This document shows positions 15,783-25,231 of a stretch of 32,312 nucleotides of DNA, piece after piece. Source of the DNA: Candidatus Angelobacter sp. (lineage in GTDB: Bacteria; Acidobacteriota; Terriglobia; Terriglobales; Acidobacteriaceae); NCBI GenBank assembly GCA_025462835.1, contig JAOAPH010000150.1, forward strand, positions 1 through 32,312. The letters are read 5' to 3'. The stretch's first letter is position 1. Each line of letters begins with the position of its first letter. The notes beneath the pieces are model-generated. The model was not told the DNA's origin. It saw nothing but the letters and a program-made list of their open reading frames with translations, and made no database searches. A program made the translations under genes and the position numbers.

Positions 15783-16754
15783 ATGGGAACTTTCGGCGAG
15801 AGAATGCAGCGCGAGCGCGAGATGCGCAGCATCAGTTTGGATGAGATAGCCGAATCCACAAAGATCAGCGCCCGCATGCTCCGCGCGCTGGAAGAAGAAG
15901 AGTTCGATAAACTTCCCGGCGGCATATTCAACAAAGGTTTTGTCCGCGCCTACTCGCGATATCTCGGCCTCGACGAAGAGCAGGCCGTCGCCGATTACCT
16001 CGCCGCCGAAGCCGAGAGCGAACGCAAGCATCGCGAGCACGCCAGCCAGAACCAGGCAAAACTTTCCGCGCAGATGTCGCGCGACATTCACGCGGTTGAC
16101 AATCTCCATACCATCCGCGCCAGCGCCGATTCCGGTCCCGAGCCGCAGCCCGACCAAGCCGCCGGATTCATGACCGTAGCCGTCGTGCTGGTAATAGTTC
16201 TTGGTGTCGGCGGATTCGCATGGAAGTATCTCGGCACCCGCAGCGTCGCAGCCGACGCGAAGCCCGCACCTATTTCGCAGCCGGAAGTTAAGCAGCCCAC
16301 GCAAACGGTGGCAGCAACAAATTCGCCGCAGCCTGCTCCTGAGACTCTGACCACTGCATCCACAAATCCAAACGACGCCGCGAAAACCGAACCCCAGAAT
16401 TCCTCCGCCGCTGCAAAAGACAACCAACTGACGAAATCCGACTCGACCACCCCTGAACTGGAAAAATCCGCGCCATCATCCGCTGACACGACCACCTCCA
16501 GCAAGTTCAATCTTGAGATTCACGCCACCGAACAGTCTTGGGTTCAGGTTAAGTCCGACGGTGTCGTCTCCTGGGAGGGTGAGCTGTCGCCCAGTTCCAG
16601 CAAATCATTTCGCGCCGGCAAGGAACTGGTCGTGAAGCTTGGCAACGCGGGCGGCGTCGAACTCTCGTATAACGGTAAGCCGCTTCCGCGATTTTCCTCC
16701 GACGCCAAAACCAAGACCCTCACTTTCACCCCAGATGGACTATCGAGTCGCTAA
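15783..16754 (+). CDS. RodZ-like helix-turn-helix membrane protein
   Basis: A 323-residue single-pass membrane protein. Residues 1-75 form the HTH_25 domain (FGERMQREREMRSISLDEIA, ARMLRALEEEEFDKLPGGIF, NKGFVRAYSRYLGLDEEQAV), which in RodZ binds MreB rather than DNA. One membrane helix follows (FMTVAVVLVIVLGVGGFAWK, near 129-148), then a long Ala/Thr/Pro/Ser-rich periplasmic linker. It ends in a beta domain (FNLEIHATEQSWVQVKSDGV, KLGNAGGVELSYNGKPLP) of the DUF4115 type. Expected role: cell-shape and elongasome organisation. The HTH matches RodZ in position and sequence, but MreB is not in this window. ATG follows AAGGA by about eight bases. Confidence 0.87.
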   Translation: MGTFGERMQREREMRSISLDEIAESTKISARMLRALEEEEFDKLPGGIFNKGFVRAYSRYLGLDEEQAVADYLAAEAESERKHREHASQNQAKLSAQMSRDIHAVDNLHTIRASADSGPEPQPDQAAGFMTVAVVLVIVLGVGGFAWKYLGTRSVAADAKPAPISQPEVKQPTQTVAATNSPQPAPETLTTASTNPNDAAKTEPQNSSAAAKDNQLTKSDSTTPELEKSAPSSADTTTSSKFNLEIHATEQSWVQVKSDGVVSWEGELSPSSSKSFRAGKELVVKLGNAGGVELSYNGKPLPRFSSDAKTKTLTFTPDGLSSR

Positions 16755-17053
16755 CCGGCGTCCCACTCACCCCCTTAATTCCGCCGATTAATGCAGATAC
16801 ACGCGGCAAATTGCGACATTGCCGACTTTCCCTGACAACCCATATACCATCTATGTACACAAATAGAGGAGAGCTGCCGGAAGAGAATTGCCTGAGGCTG
16901 CCCACTCTGTTAACTTTGAAACTGGAAAAAGTACAAGGATTCGTCTCGTTTTTGCTTCCGTGGTATCCCTCAATCCTCGCCCCTTTGACGGCGCGAGTTT
17001 ACCCGAAGCCTTAATCAGATTGACGTCTGGAAGACTTTCAGGAGGATCGACCA
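16755..17053 (+). other. Long leader and intergenic region before metK, no recognised element
   Basis: 299 bases with no convincing gene. I looked for SAM-I (CTTATCAAGAG and GGCAACC) and other S-adenosylmethionine riboswitch cores and did not see one. A weak promoter-like pair, TTGCCG and TATACC 18 bases apart, lies near 16820-16850. If it is used, the leader is about 200 bases, long enough for an uncharacterised control element. Confidence 0.4.
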
Positions 17054-18229
17054 TTGCCTTCCCGCGAAAAATTTCTTTTCACCTCAGAATCGGTGACCGA
17101 AGGTCACCCCGACAAGATTGCCGACCAGATCTCCGACGCAATCCTTGACGCCTGCCTCACCGACGATCCCACCAGCCGCGTTGCTTGTGAGACTCTGACC
17201 ACCACCGGTCTGGTCGTCATCTCCGGTGAGATCACCACCAAAGCTTATGTGGACTTCCAGTCCATCGTCCGCGGCACCGTTACCGCCGTGGGATACACAG
17301 ACGCGGCCTACGGATTCGACTCCAACACCTGCGCAGTGATCAGCTCCATCCACTCGCAATCGCCTGACATCGCTCAGGGTGTGGACACCGGCGGCGCCGG
17401 CGACCAGGGCATGATGTTCGGCTACGCCACCAACGAGAATGACGATTACATGCCTACGCCCATCGCGTTGGCGCACAAACTAACCAAGCGTCTTGCTGAA
17501 GTCCGCAAGAACGGACAGCTTCACTATCTCCGGCCTGACGGAAAATCCCAAGTCACAGTCGAATACAATTCCAAGCATCAACCAGTCCGCGTCGATGCCG
17601 TTGTCATTTCCACCCAGCATGCTGAGAACATTGACAACGAGACCATCCACGCCGACATCCTCAAGCACGTGATCCAGGTGGCCATTCCCGCCAACCTGCT
17701 CGACGAAAACACCAAGTACCACATCAATCCCACCGGACGCTTCGTCGTGGGCGGCCCCATGGGAGACACCGGCCTCACCGGCCGCAAGATCATCGTGGAC
17801 ACCTACGGCGGTATGGGACGTCACGGTGGTGGCGCATTCAGCGGCAAGGACGCGACCAAGGTCGACCGTTCCGCCTGCTACATGGCGCGATACATCGCCA
17901 AGAACATCGTCGCCGCCGGCCTCGCCGACCGCGCTGAAGTTCAGCTCGCATACGCCATCGGCGTCGCCGAACCCGTCAGCGTTCTGGTTGACACCTTCGG
18001 CACCGGCAAAGTTGCGGAAGACAAGATCGAACAGCTCGTCCGCGAAAACTTCCGCCTCACACCCAAGGGCATCATCGAAACCTTGAACCTGCGCCGTCCC
18101 ATCTTCAAGAAGACGGCTGCGTACGGACACTTCGGCCGCAACGACCCCGACTTCACCTGGGAAGCAACCGACAAGGCTGCAACTCTGCGTGAAAAAGCCG
18201 GATTGAAAGCCGAAAAAGTAACCAAGTAA
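17054..18229 (+). CDS. metK: S-adenosylmethionine synthetase
   Basis: Makes S-adenosylmethionine from methionine and ATP; 391 residues, full length. Signature pieces: [20 protein letters not shown] at the start, [17 protein letters not shown], and [20 protein letters not shown] (phosphate-binding loop). The start codon is TTG, placed eight bases after AGGAGG; starting there gives the conserved [14 protein letters not shown]-terminus and no ATG fits. ahcY follows on the same strand 303 bases later, so the makers and recyclers of the methyl donor are neighbours, but hairpin repeats fill the gap and a single transcript is uncertain. Confidence 0.98.
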   Translation: MPSREKFLFTSESVTEGHPDKIADQISDAILDACLTDDPTSRVACETLTTTGLVVISGEITTKAYVDFQSIVRGTVTAVGYTDAAYGFDSNTCAVISSIHSQSPDIAQGVDTGGAGDQGMMFGYATNENDDYMPTPIALAHKLTKRLAEVRKNGQLHYLRPDGKSQVTVEYNSKHQPVRVDAVVISTQHAENIDNETIHADILKHVIQVAIPANLLDENTKYHINPTGRFVVGGPMGDTGLTGRKIIVDTYGGMGRHGGGAFSGKDATKVDRSACYMARYIAKNIVAAGLADRAEVQLAYAIGVAEPVSVLVDTFGTGKVAEDKIEQLVRENFRLTPKGIIETLNLRRPIFKKTAAYGHFGRNDPDFTWEATDKAATLREKAGLKAEKVTK

Positions 18230-18242
18230 ATTACAATCTCTG

Positions 18243-18295
18243 GGTGCCCCATCTGTGAGAAGTCACAGGTGGGAGCGCCTGGGCTTCGGGGCACC
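18243..18295 (+). repeat. Compound hairpin after metK
   Basis: GGTGCCCC (18243-18250) pairs with GGGGCACC (18288-18295). Nested inside is ATCTGTG-N6-CACAGGT (18251-18270). There is no T-run, so it is not a classical intrinsic terminator; it looks like an intergenic repeat. Confidence 0.5.
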
Positions 18296-18353
18296 TCTAG
18301 TCAGGACACGAATTTATCCGTGCCGCAAGAGAGTAACAATATTGCTTTGAGAG

Positions 18354-19812
<1,459 letters not shown>

Positions 19813-19813
<1 letters not shown>

Positions 19814-19877
19814 TTTGTATCGGGGCACGACTTTAGTCGTGCCGAGACGAGCAAATCAAAACTGGGGCTCTAGCCCC
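19813..19877 (+). repeat. Hairpin pair downstream of ahcY, copy of the upstream pair
   Basis: AGTTTGTATCGG, then GGCACGACTTTAGTCGTGCC (19824-19843) and GGGGCTCTAGCCCC (19864-19877). It is a direct repeat of 18439-18503; the first hairpin differs by a paired G-C to A-T change that keeps the stem. Confidence 0.8.
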
Positions 19878-19886
19878 TGCAAAGAA

Positions 19887-19910
19887 GGGACGACTCACGT
19901 CGTCCCTTTT
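19887..19910 (+). terminator. Intrinsic terminator of ahcY
   Basis: GGGACGAC-TCAC-GTCGTCCC (19887-19906), an eight-base-pair stem followed by TTTTGCTTTT. Confidence 0.8.
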
Positions 19911-20004
19911 GCTTTTGCCTTTGACTTCACTAGAAACGAGAAACCAAAAACGAGAAACTGGTTTTCCGTGTGACACAGCCGCCCTCGGCTGTGATGATGT
20001 TGAC

Positions 20005-20062
20005 TGATCCGCGCAAATCCGCGGCCAAGCTTTTGCGCTTCCTCTGTGCCTCTGCGGTGAAA
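20005..20062. repeat. Composite intergenic repeat (ATCCGCG words plus CTCTGTGCCTCTGCGGTGAA)
   Basis: Contains GATCCGCGCAAATCCGCGGC and then, in reverse orientation, the CACCACAGAGACACAGAGG-type repeat. Just upstream (19933-19957) AAACGAGAAAC occurs twice in tandem. The region 19911-20152 holds only these repeats. Confidence 0.6.
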
Positions 20063-20152
20063 GCCGCCTCGTGCACCAGCAGAAAAACTGATACTCACTA
20101 TAAGAATTTTCGATTTTGGCATCGTGTTTGCCTCGTTGATACTGAGAGCACT

Positions 20153-20341
20153 ATGCGAAACATTCACGAATCGAATCCTTCCGACAATGAGCCTGTGACA
20201 TTTCTCTGTCCTAACTGCTCCTGGCGAGCGTCCGGGACAGACGTTGAAGCCTTGCATCGTGAGAAACACGCTCACGCGATGTTTGAATGCCCTCTTCCCA
20301 ACGCTGCTAAGGTGCAGCTTCCCGTGAAGACGGTCGCCTGA
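20153..20341 (+). CDS. Small Cys/His-rich protein, possible zinc-binding
   Basis: A 62-residue product starting MRNIHESNPSDNEPVTFLCP. The core is FLCPNCSWRASGTDVEALHR then EKHAHAMFECP: CPNC, then HxxxH and a further Cys, spaced like a small zinc ribbon or C2H2-type finger. The same frame is open further upstream, but that part runs through repeat sequence and is not credible coding. A GAGAG precedes the ATG. A long inverted repeat (20372-20424) lies between it and the convergent gene. No family is recognised; DNA, RNA or protein binding are all possible. Confidence 0.55.
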   Translation: MRNIHESNPSDNEPVTFLCPNCSWRASGTDVEALHREKHAHAMFECPLPNAAKVQLPVKTVA

Positions 20342-20371
20342 GCCGGAAGGCTCCCATCCGTTCTGTAAAAA

Positions 20372-20424
20372 AGGCCAAGCTTCCACCAGAGATCGAATCC
20401 TTCGTTTTTCCGAAAGCTTGGCCT
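20372..20424. terminator. Inverted repeat between convergent genes, possible bidirectional terminator
   Basis: AGGCCAAGCTT (20372-20382) and AAGCTTGGCCT (20414-20424) are perfect 11-base arms with a 31-base spacer. A-runs precede the left arm (TAAAAAAGG) and CAAAA follows the right arm. The long spacer is unusual for a terminator. Confidence 0.45.
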
Positions 20425-20440
20425 CAAAATCGACGTCTGC

Positions 20441-20947
20441 TTATCGTTTGCTTTTCAATTCAGCTACGGTAACTGGCGTGGATGATTGCACTTTCCGGAC
20501 CACATCCTCTTCGATTGCGGCCCGCTTCGGATATGAGAGCAGCCGACCTTCGATGATCTTGATAAGGCCGTACGAAAACCGCTGCAAATTCCAAGTCTTC
20601 ATACAAATAACGGCAACATCATCTTTGCCTGATTTCGCTCCCACAATCCGCGTCTCAGCGTACTCAACGCCGGAAGCGTCCTCACAACCAAGCTTAAGCG
20701 TTACCTGGAACTCGGGAACTGAATACCGTTGAGCGGGAAATAACTCTTCAGCCACCTGCTTACGGGCAAACTCATACGTCATCTCAACCTGGTCCTGGCG
20801 GTACTGCAGTTGAGATGGGTTCTCCACAACAACCTGCGACCGCATGGGCCTACTTTGAGCAACTACGATCGTACAAAATACTAACGTTCTTATTTTGATA
20901 TCGCGCGATACCCTGAACCTTCGAATCGACCCTTTTTGCCTGACCAC
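20441..20947 (-). CDS. Probable exported protein of unknown function
   Basis: A 168-residue protein starting at a GTG eight bases after AGGAG. Near the N-terminus, IRTLVFCTIVVAQS follows several Arg/Lys, which suggests a signal peptide or membrane anchor. The rest is polar, with VPEFQVTLKLGCEDASGVEY, ETRIVGAKSGKDDVAVICMK and FSYGLIKIIEGRLLSYPKRA. The two Cys could form a disulfide. I recognise no family. It is divergent from the membrane-protein gene at 21222, across a pair of 13-base operator-like repeats. AT-richer than the surrounding genes. Confidence 0.65.
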   Translation of the reverse strand: MVRQKGSIRRFRVSRDIKIRTLVFCTIVVAQSRPMRSQVVVENPSQLQYRQDQVEMTYEFARKQVAEELFPAQRYSVPEFQVTLKLGCEDASGVEYAETRIVGAKSGKDDVAVICMKTWNLQRFSYGLIKIIEGRLLSYPKRAAIEEDVVRKVQSSTPVTVAELKSKR

Positions 20948-20977
20948 TTGTGTTCTCCTAACTTGGACCTCTATGGA

Positions 20978-21009
20978 ACGGAGTATCCGTGTTGGGACGG
21001 AGTATCCGT
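20978..21009. promoter_or_regulatory. Two copies of the 13-base palindrome ACGGAGTATCCGT
   Basis: Exact copies at 20978-20990 and 20997-21009, 19 bases apart start to start. Each is symmetrical (ACGGA-GTA-TCCGT). They lie just upstream of the minus-strand exported protein, in the gap before the divergent membrane-protein gene, and look like an operator pair for an unknown repressor. Confidence 0.5.
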
Positions 21010-21221
21010 CTTGCGGCGCAAGAAGGGAAATTCAAACTTTTGATTCATGAGATTTGTCTATCGGATAGTGGGGAGACGTTTCTCTCGCTGCTTTGTGTGC
21101 GTCTAAAAGCTGACTTCGGTATCGGTTTTGGGTATACCATCGGGCCTGTTTTCTTTGTGTTCCTTTGTGATTCTCAGTGACCTTTGTGGTTCAAGATTTT
21201 GCTCTTAACGAAAGATGGACC

Positions 21222-21806
21222 ATGCATCGATACAAAATCATTCTCGCCATTTGGACCGCCGCCGCTCTGGCCGTCACCGCTTCCGGCTTATATAACGATG
21301 TTCCTGCGCCCGCGATTCAAGGCTCCATCGCCGGACTCACGTTGGCGCTCATCCTCTGCTGGACAATCTCCAAACCATTCTGCGAGTGGACACTCAGCCT
21401 CAACCTGCGCGCTCTCGTACTCTTCCAATGCTGGCGCGTGATCCCTGGGTGCCTCTTCCTTTACAACTTTTATTCGCTCGGAAAACTGCCATTTCAATTC
21501 GCCGTGGTCGGCGGTATTGGCGACATCCTCGTCGCAATCACCGCGCCACTCGCCGGATTGCTTGCTGACCCGAAGTCACCGACGAAACTCCGCGCGCTCA
21601 TGGTTTGGCAGATTTTCGCGCTGTTCGATCTACTGATGGTGATCCGCGCTGGACTCGTGAACGGACTCCGCGACTCCGCATCGATGATGCCGCTCACGCA
21701 TTTTCCGCTGTTACTGTTGCCAACGCTGCTCGTCCCGCTCACGCTGTTCGTTCACCTGCTCACCATGGCGCAAATCAGAAGGAGGCTCACCTTCGCAAAC
21801 CGATAA
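21222..21806 (+). CDS. Multi-pass membrane protein of unknown function
   Basis: A 194-residue protein with about six hydrophobic segments: IILAIWTAAALAVTASGLY, GSIAGLTLALILCWTI, ALVLFQCWRVIPGCLFLYNF, FAVVGGIGDILVAITAPLAG, ALMVWQIFALFDLLMVIRAG and LLLLPTLLVPLTLFVHLLTM. No family is recognised. The ATG at 21222 is preferred because the 15 extra codons from a GTG at 21177 are read from a repeat (CTTTGTG words). The upstream gap carries the palindrome pair and that repeat. tldD follows 84 bases later beyond another repeat. Confidence 0.7.
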   Translation: MHRYKIILAIWTAAALAVTASGLYNDVPAPAIQGSIAGLTLALILCWTISKPFCEWTLSLNLRALVLFQCWRVIPGCLFLYNFYSLGKLPFQFAVVGGIGDILVAITAPLAGLLADPKSPTKLRALMVWQIFALFDLLMVIRAGLVNGLRDSASMMPLTHFPLLLLPTLLVPLTLFVHLLTMAQIRRRLTFANR

Positions 21807-21811
21807 TCCGC

Positions 21812-21846
21812 TTTTCCTCCGTGTTCTCCGTGTCTCCGTGGTGAAT
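21812..21846. repeat. CTCCGTGTCTCCGTGGTGAA-type intergenic repeat
   Basis: Reverse-complement copy of the CACCACGGAGACACGGAG family seen at 8287 and 10870, between the membrane-protein gene and tldD. Confidence 0.7.
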
Positions 21847-21890
21847 TCGCTTCAACGCGCCACTCGCGATGGGTTTACAATCTCCCTTCT

Positions 21891-23357
21891 ATGATGGACA
21901 TTGCTTCCTGGGCGTTGAACACTGCCACGCAGCGCGGCGCAACTTACTGCGACGTTCGCATCGTTGACGACCGCATTCGCGCGCTGATGACCAAGAATGG
22001 CAAGGTCGCGCACGCATCGGATTCTGAAACGCTCGGCGTCGGCATCCGCGTAATCGCGAACGGCGCATGGGGTTTTGATTCCACTGATAATCTCAGCCGC
22101 GAATCCGTTGAAGCCACCGCGGCGCGAGCAGTAGAAATCGCAAAAGCGTCCGCGACGGTGAAGAATCAGGAATTGCATCTCGCACCGGAAAAGCCCGCGG
22201 TTGCGGATTGGACAACGCCGCACAAGGTCGATCCGTTCGCCACGTCGCTGCAACAGAACCTCGATCTGCTGATGAAGGTGGACGAAGAACTTCGACGCGT
22301 GGAAGGCATCACGCTGGCTGAAGTGAACGTGAATTTCCGCCGATACGAACAATGGTTTTATTCGACTGAAGGTTCAGACATCCATCAGACGCGCTTCGTC
22401 ACTGGCGCAGGATTCGATGTCTATTCATTCGCCGGCACTGAGATCCAAAAGCGTTCGTATCCGAATTCCTTCGGCGGACAGTACCAGAACAAAGGCTACG
22501 AGTTGATCGGCGAACTCGATTTGCCAGGAAACGCGCGCCGCATCGCCGAGGAGGCAGTTGCGTTGCACAAAGCCGATCAATGTCCGCAGGGAAATTTCAA
22601 CATTGTTCTGGATTCGTCGCAGCTCGGCTTGCAGATACACGAATCGATCGGACATCCGATAGAACTCGACCGCGTCCTCGGATATGAAGCCAACTTCGCC
22701 GGCACATCGTTTCTGACCACCGACAAGTTGCGTAAGCTGAAATATGGAAGCGACATTGTGAACGTCGTCGCCGACGCGACGCAACATCACGGTCCTGGAC
22801 TTGGAACATTTGCCTTCGACGATGAAGGCGTCCCCGCACAATCCACGCCGATCATCAGCAACGGCGAGTTCACCGGATATCTCACATCGCGCGAGACTGC
22901 GCACGCGATCGGCGACAACCGCTCTAATGGCACGATGCGCGCGGAAGGTTGGAACCGCATACCCATCATCCGCATGACCAATATTTCCATCACTCCCGGA
23001 GAAAAGCCGCTCACATTCGACCAACTCATCTCTGGCACTGACGATGGAATCTTCATGCAGACCAATCGATCGTGGTCGATCGACGACAAGCGCTACAACT
23101 TCCAGTTCGGTTGCGAGATTGCTTGGGAGATCAAAGGCGGCAAACTCGGACGCATGCTGAAGAATCCGTCGTATTCTGGCATCACCACTGAGTTCTGGAA
23201 CTCAATGGACGCGATCTGCTCCCGCGACCAGTGGACACTTTGGGGAACTCCGAACTGCGGCAAAGCCCAGCCCATGCAGACGATGGGAACCGGACACGGC
23301 GCGTCGCCCGCGCGGTTTAGGAATATCAGAGTTGGGAGCGCATTCCGTGGCAACTAA
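21891..23357 (+). CDS. tldD: TldD metalloprotease subunit
   Basis: Zinc-binding half of the TldD/TldE protease, a cytoplasmic heterodimer that degrades unfolded peptides and in some bacteria matures modified peptides such as microcin B17. 488 residues. The zinc motif HESIGH is at 250-255 and the third ligand is Cys408 in FQFGCEIAWEIKGGKLG. The N-terminal domain (GATYCDVRIVDDRIRALMTK) and the GIFMQTNRSWSIDDKRYNF segment are conserved in the family. Two ATG codons lie side by side at the start. The partner gene follows directly. No peptide precursor is visible nearby, so housekeeping proteolysis is the default reading. Confidence 0.96.
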   Translation: MMDIASWALNTATQRGATYCDVRIVDDRIRALMTKNGKVAHASDSETLGVGIRVIANGAWGFDSTDNLSRESVEATAARAVEIAKASATVKNQELHLAPEKPAVADWTTPHKVDPFATSLQQNLDLLMKVDEELRRVEGITLAEVNVNFRRYEQWFYSTEGSDIHQTRFVTGAGFDVYSFAGTEIQKRSYPNSFGGQYQNKGYELIGELDLPGNARRIAEEAVALHKADQCPQGNFNIVLDSSQLGLQIHESIGHPIELDRVLGYEANFAGTSFLTTDKLRKLKYGSDIVNVVADATQHHGPGLGTFAFDDEGVPAQSTPIISNGEFTGYLTSRETAHAIGDNRSNGTMRAEGWNRIPIIRMTNISITPGEKPLTFDQLISGTDDGIFMQTNRSWSIDDKRYNFQFGCEIAWEIKGGKLGRMLKNPSYSGITTEFWNSMDAICSRDQWTLWGTPNCGKAQPMQTMGTGHGASPARFRNIRVGSAFRGN

Positions 23358-23394
23358 TCTCACAGAGGAAGCAAAACGCGGAGAAAGACAGCCG

Positions 23395-24783
23395 ATGTTC
23401 GACCAGAACAGAGCCCAAGAAATTCTGAAGCGACTACAACGATTTTCCTCTTCCGACGAAATCGAGGTACTGATCTCCGGCGGACGCTTCGCGCTGACGC
23501 GTTTCGCCAACAACACCATCCACCAGAACGTCGCGGAAGAGAACATGGTGATCTCTGTTCGCACGGTCATCGACGGCAAGACTGCGCGTTCGACTACCAA
23601 CAAGACTGATGACGATAGTCTTCGCCGCGCCGTTCAAGCTGCCGAACAGTTGACCAGAGTGCAGGAGCGCGATCCGGATCTGCTCCCAATGGCGAAGCCA
23701 GGCGAACTTCCGCCAGCGCCCGCAAATCCGCCCAGCCGACACTTCGACTCCAGCGCAAGGATCACGCCGGAAGATCGCGCCGCTGGTGTTGGCAAGATCG
23801 TCGATATTGCGAAGAGAAACAAGTTGGTCACCGCCGGAATATTCTCCACCGGCGACGGCTTCGAGGCGATCGTCAATTCGGCTGGAGTAAACCAGTTTCA
23901 TCGGCAGACATCCGCTGAGATATCGATCACCATGCTCGCGGATGATTCTTCCGGATGGCAGAAGGCCAACTCGCCCGATGTCACCAAGCTAAATCCTGAG
24001 CAACTTGCCGAGACCGCAGCCCGCAAAGCTCGCGAGTCGATGAAGCCGCAGGAGCTCGCGCCGGGAAAGTACACGGTTATCCTGGAGCCATCCGCCGCGC
24101 TCGATCTGGTCGGATTCATGTTCTACGACTTCGGCGCGCAGTCGATGCTCGACGAACGCTCATTCCTCAACAAGCGCATGCAGTCGCAACTCTTCGGTGC
24201 GAACATCACCATTCATGACGATGCCTATCATCCATTGCAATCGGGAGCGCAGTTCGACGGCGAAGGCGTTCCGCGACAGCGTGTCGCGTTAGTCGAAGCC
24301 GGTGTGCCGAAGAATCTTGTGTATTCCCGCGGTAACGCAGCGCGGATGAAAGCATCAGAGATGGCATCGCATGTCGGACACCTCGCTCCGACCGGACACG
24401 GCTTTCCGCTTCCGAACGATGTCGGCGACGCCCCTATGAATATCGTCTTCAGCGCCTCGCCGGATGGATCGAAGACACTGGACGAGATGATCGCCAGCAC
24501 CGAGCGCGGCGTTCTGGTGACCCGTTGCTGGTATATCCGCGAAGTCGAACCCTACGACAAGATCCTCACGGGCATGACCCGCGACGGCACATTCCTTGTC
24601 GAAAACGGGAAAGTGAAGAACGGCATTCGCAATTTCCGTTTCAATCAAAGCCTGGTGGAGATGCTGAAGAACGTTGAGATGATGGGCACTCCCGTCCGCG
24701 CCAGCGGCGAAGAGGCATTCGACATGGTGGTGCCTGCGATGAAAGTTCGCGGCTTCAATTTCACTGAGGTCACGAAGTTCTAG
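23395..24783 (+). CDS. pmbA: TldE/PmbA, partner of TldD
   Basis: Non-catalytic half of the TldD/TldE protease; lacks the zinc motif, as expected. 462 residues from the ATG at 23395. Conserved pieces include EVLISGGRFALTRFANNTIH, GDGFEAIVNSAGVNQFHRQT, the PSAALDLVGFMFYDFGAQSM segment and FDGEGVPRQRVALVEAGVPK. A GTG at 23347, which has GGGAG upstream and overlaps the tldD stop, would give 478 residues and translational coupling; I prefer the ATG because the intervening codons resemble the local repeat (CACAGAGG, GGAGAAAG). Either way the pair forms one operon. Confidence 0.93.
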   Translation: MFDQNRAQEILKRLQRFSSSDEIEVLISGGRFALTRFANNTIHQNVAEENMVISVRTVIDGKTARSTTNKTDDDSLRRAVQAAEQLTRVQERDPDLLPMAKPGELPPAPANPPSRHFDSSARITPEDRAAGVGKIVDIAKRNKLVTAGIFSTGDGFEAIVNSAGVNQFHRQTSAEISITMLADDSSGWQKANSPDVTKLNPEQLAETAARKARESMKPQELAPGKYTVILEPSAALDLVGFMFYDFGAQSMLDERSFLNKRMQSQLFGANITIHDDAYHPLQSGAQFDGEGVPRQRVALVEAGVPKNLVYSRGNAARMKASEMASHVGHLAPTGHGFPLPNDVGDAPMNIVFSASPDGSKTLDEMIASTERGVLVTRCWYIREVEPYDKILTGMTRDGTFLVENGKVKNGIRNFRFNQSLVEMLKNVEMMGTPVRASGEEAFDMVVPAMKVRGFNFTEVTKF

Positions 24784-24843
24784 GTCGCGGTAACAGTAAC
24801 CTGCTGTCCAAGGGTGGAAGCCGGAATGTCACTAAAGTAACCT

Positions 24844-24871
24844 TTGCGCTTGCCAAAAGCAGGTGTATAAA
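24844..24871 (+). promoter_or_regulatory. Probable promoter of the pilZ-regulator pair
   Basis: TTGCGC at 24844-24849, a 16-base spacer and TATAAA at 24866-24871. The GTG start of the PilZ gene is 34 bases further on. Confidence 0.5.
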
Positions 24872-24905
24872 CAATGGTCTGGAAAATTCATTTCAGGGGT
24901 GCGCG

Positions 24906-25208
24906 GTGCAAGAACTTCGCAGTGCGGTTCGATTTCCAATAAAGCTGCCGATCGCAGTCAACTCGGAAGTGGCGGCGCAAACGGCTGAGACACAAGACAT
25001 CTCTGCCGGCGGCGTCTTGTTTTATGTTGATTCTGACATGGCCGTCGGCTCAACCATCACTTTCAGTATTGCGATGCCGGCTTCAGTGCTGGGCACGCCG
25101 GCAGATGTTCTGGTCAACTGTGTGGGGCGCGTGATCCGATGCTCAGACGATGCTGGCCGCAAATCTGTTGCGGCAGTCATCGATGAATATCGCTTCGAGC
25201 GCTCGTAG
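24906..25208 (+). CDS. Single-domain PilZ protein (c-di-GMP receptor)
   Basis: A 100-residue stand-alone PilZ domain. Both ligand-binding motifs are present: RSAVR (RxxxR, residues 5-9) and DISAGG (DxSxxG, 31-36), so it should bind c-di-GMP. The rest is the six-stranded barrel (TITFSIAMPASVLG, VLVNCVGRVIRCSDDAGRKS, VAAVIDEYRF). The start is GTG at 24906 after AGGGG. It is followed within 24 bases by the LuxR-type regulator, so the two are probably one operon. It may pass a c-di-GMP signal to that regulator or to pili; this is inference. The GGDEF protein at 14455 could supply the ligand. Confidence 0.9.
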   Translation: MQELRSAVRFPIKLPIAVNSEVAAQTAETQDISAGGVLFYVDSDMAVGSTITFSIAMPASVLGTPADVLVNCVGRVIRCSDDAGRKSVAAVIDEYRFERS

Positions 25209-25231
25209 GCGTTTGTAACTGGTTCTGTGAA

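Noticed and set aside
16755..17053. S-adenosylmethionine riboswitch upstream of metK
   Set aside because: The leader is long, but no SAM-I, SAM-II or related conserved core could be found by reading; an unknown element cannot be excluded.
17480..18130. 216-codon open frame antisense to metK
   Set aside because: Same reason: codon-bias shadow of metK with low-complexity Gly/Val/Asp content.
21891..24783. Modified-peptide (RiPP) cluster around tldD/pmbA
   Set aside because: No precursor-like small gene or modifying enzyme is adjacent; the neighbours are a membrane protein and c-di-GMP-type regulators.
24784..24905. c-di-GMP riboswitch before the PilZ gene
   Set aside because: A few similar words (AAGGGTGG) occur, but the GEMM core and its pairing are absent.
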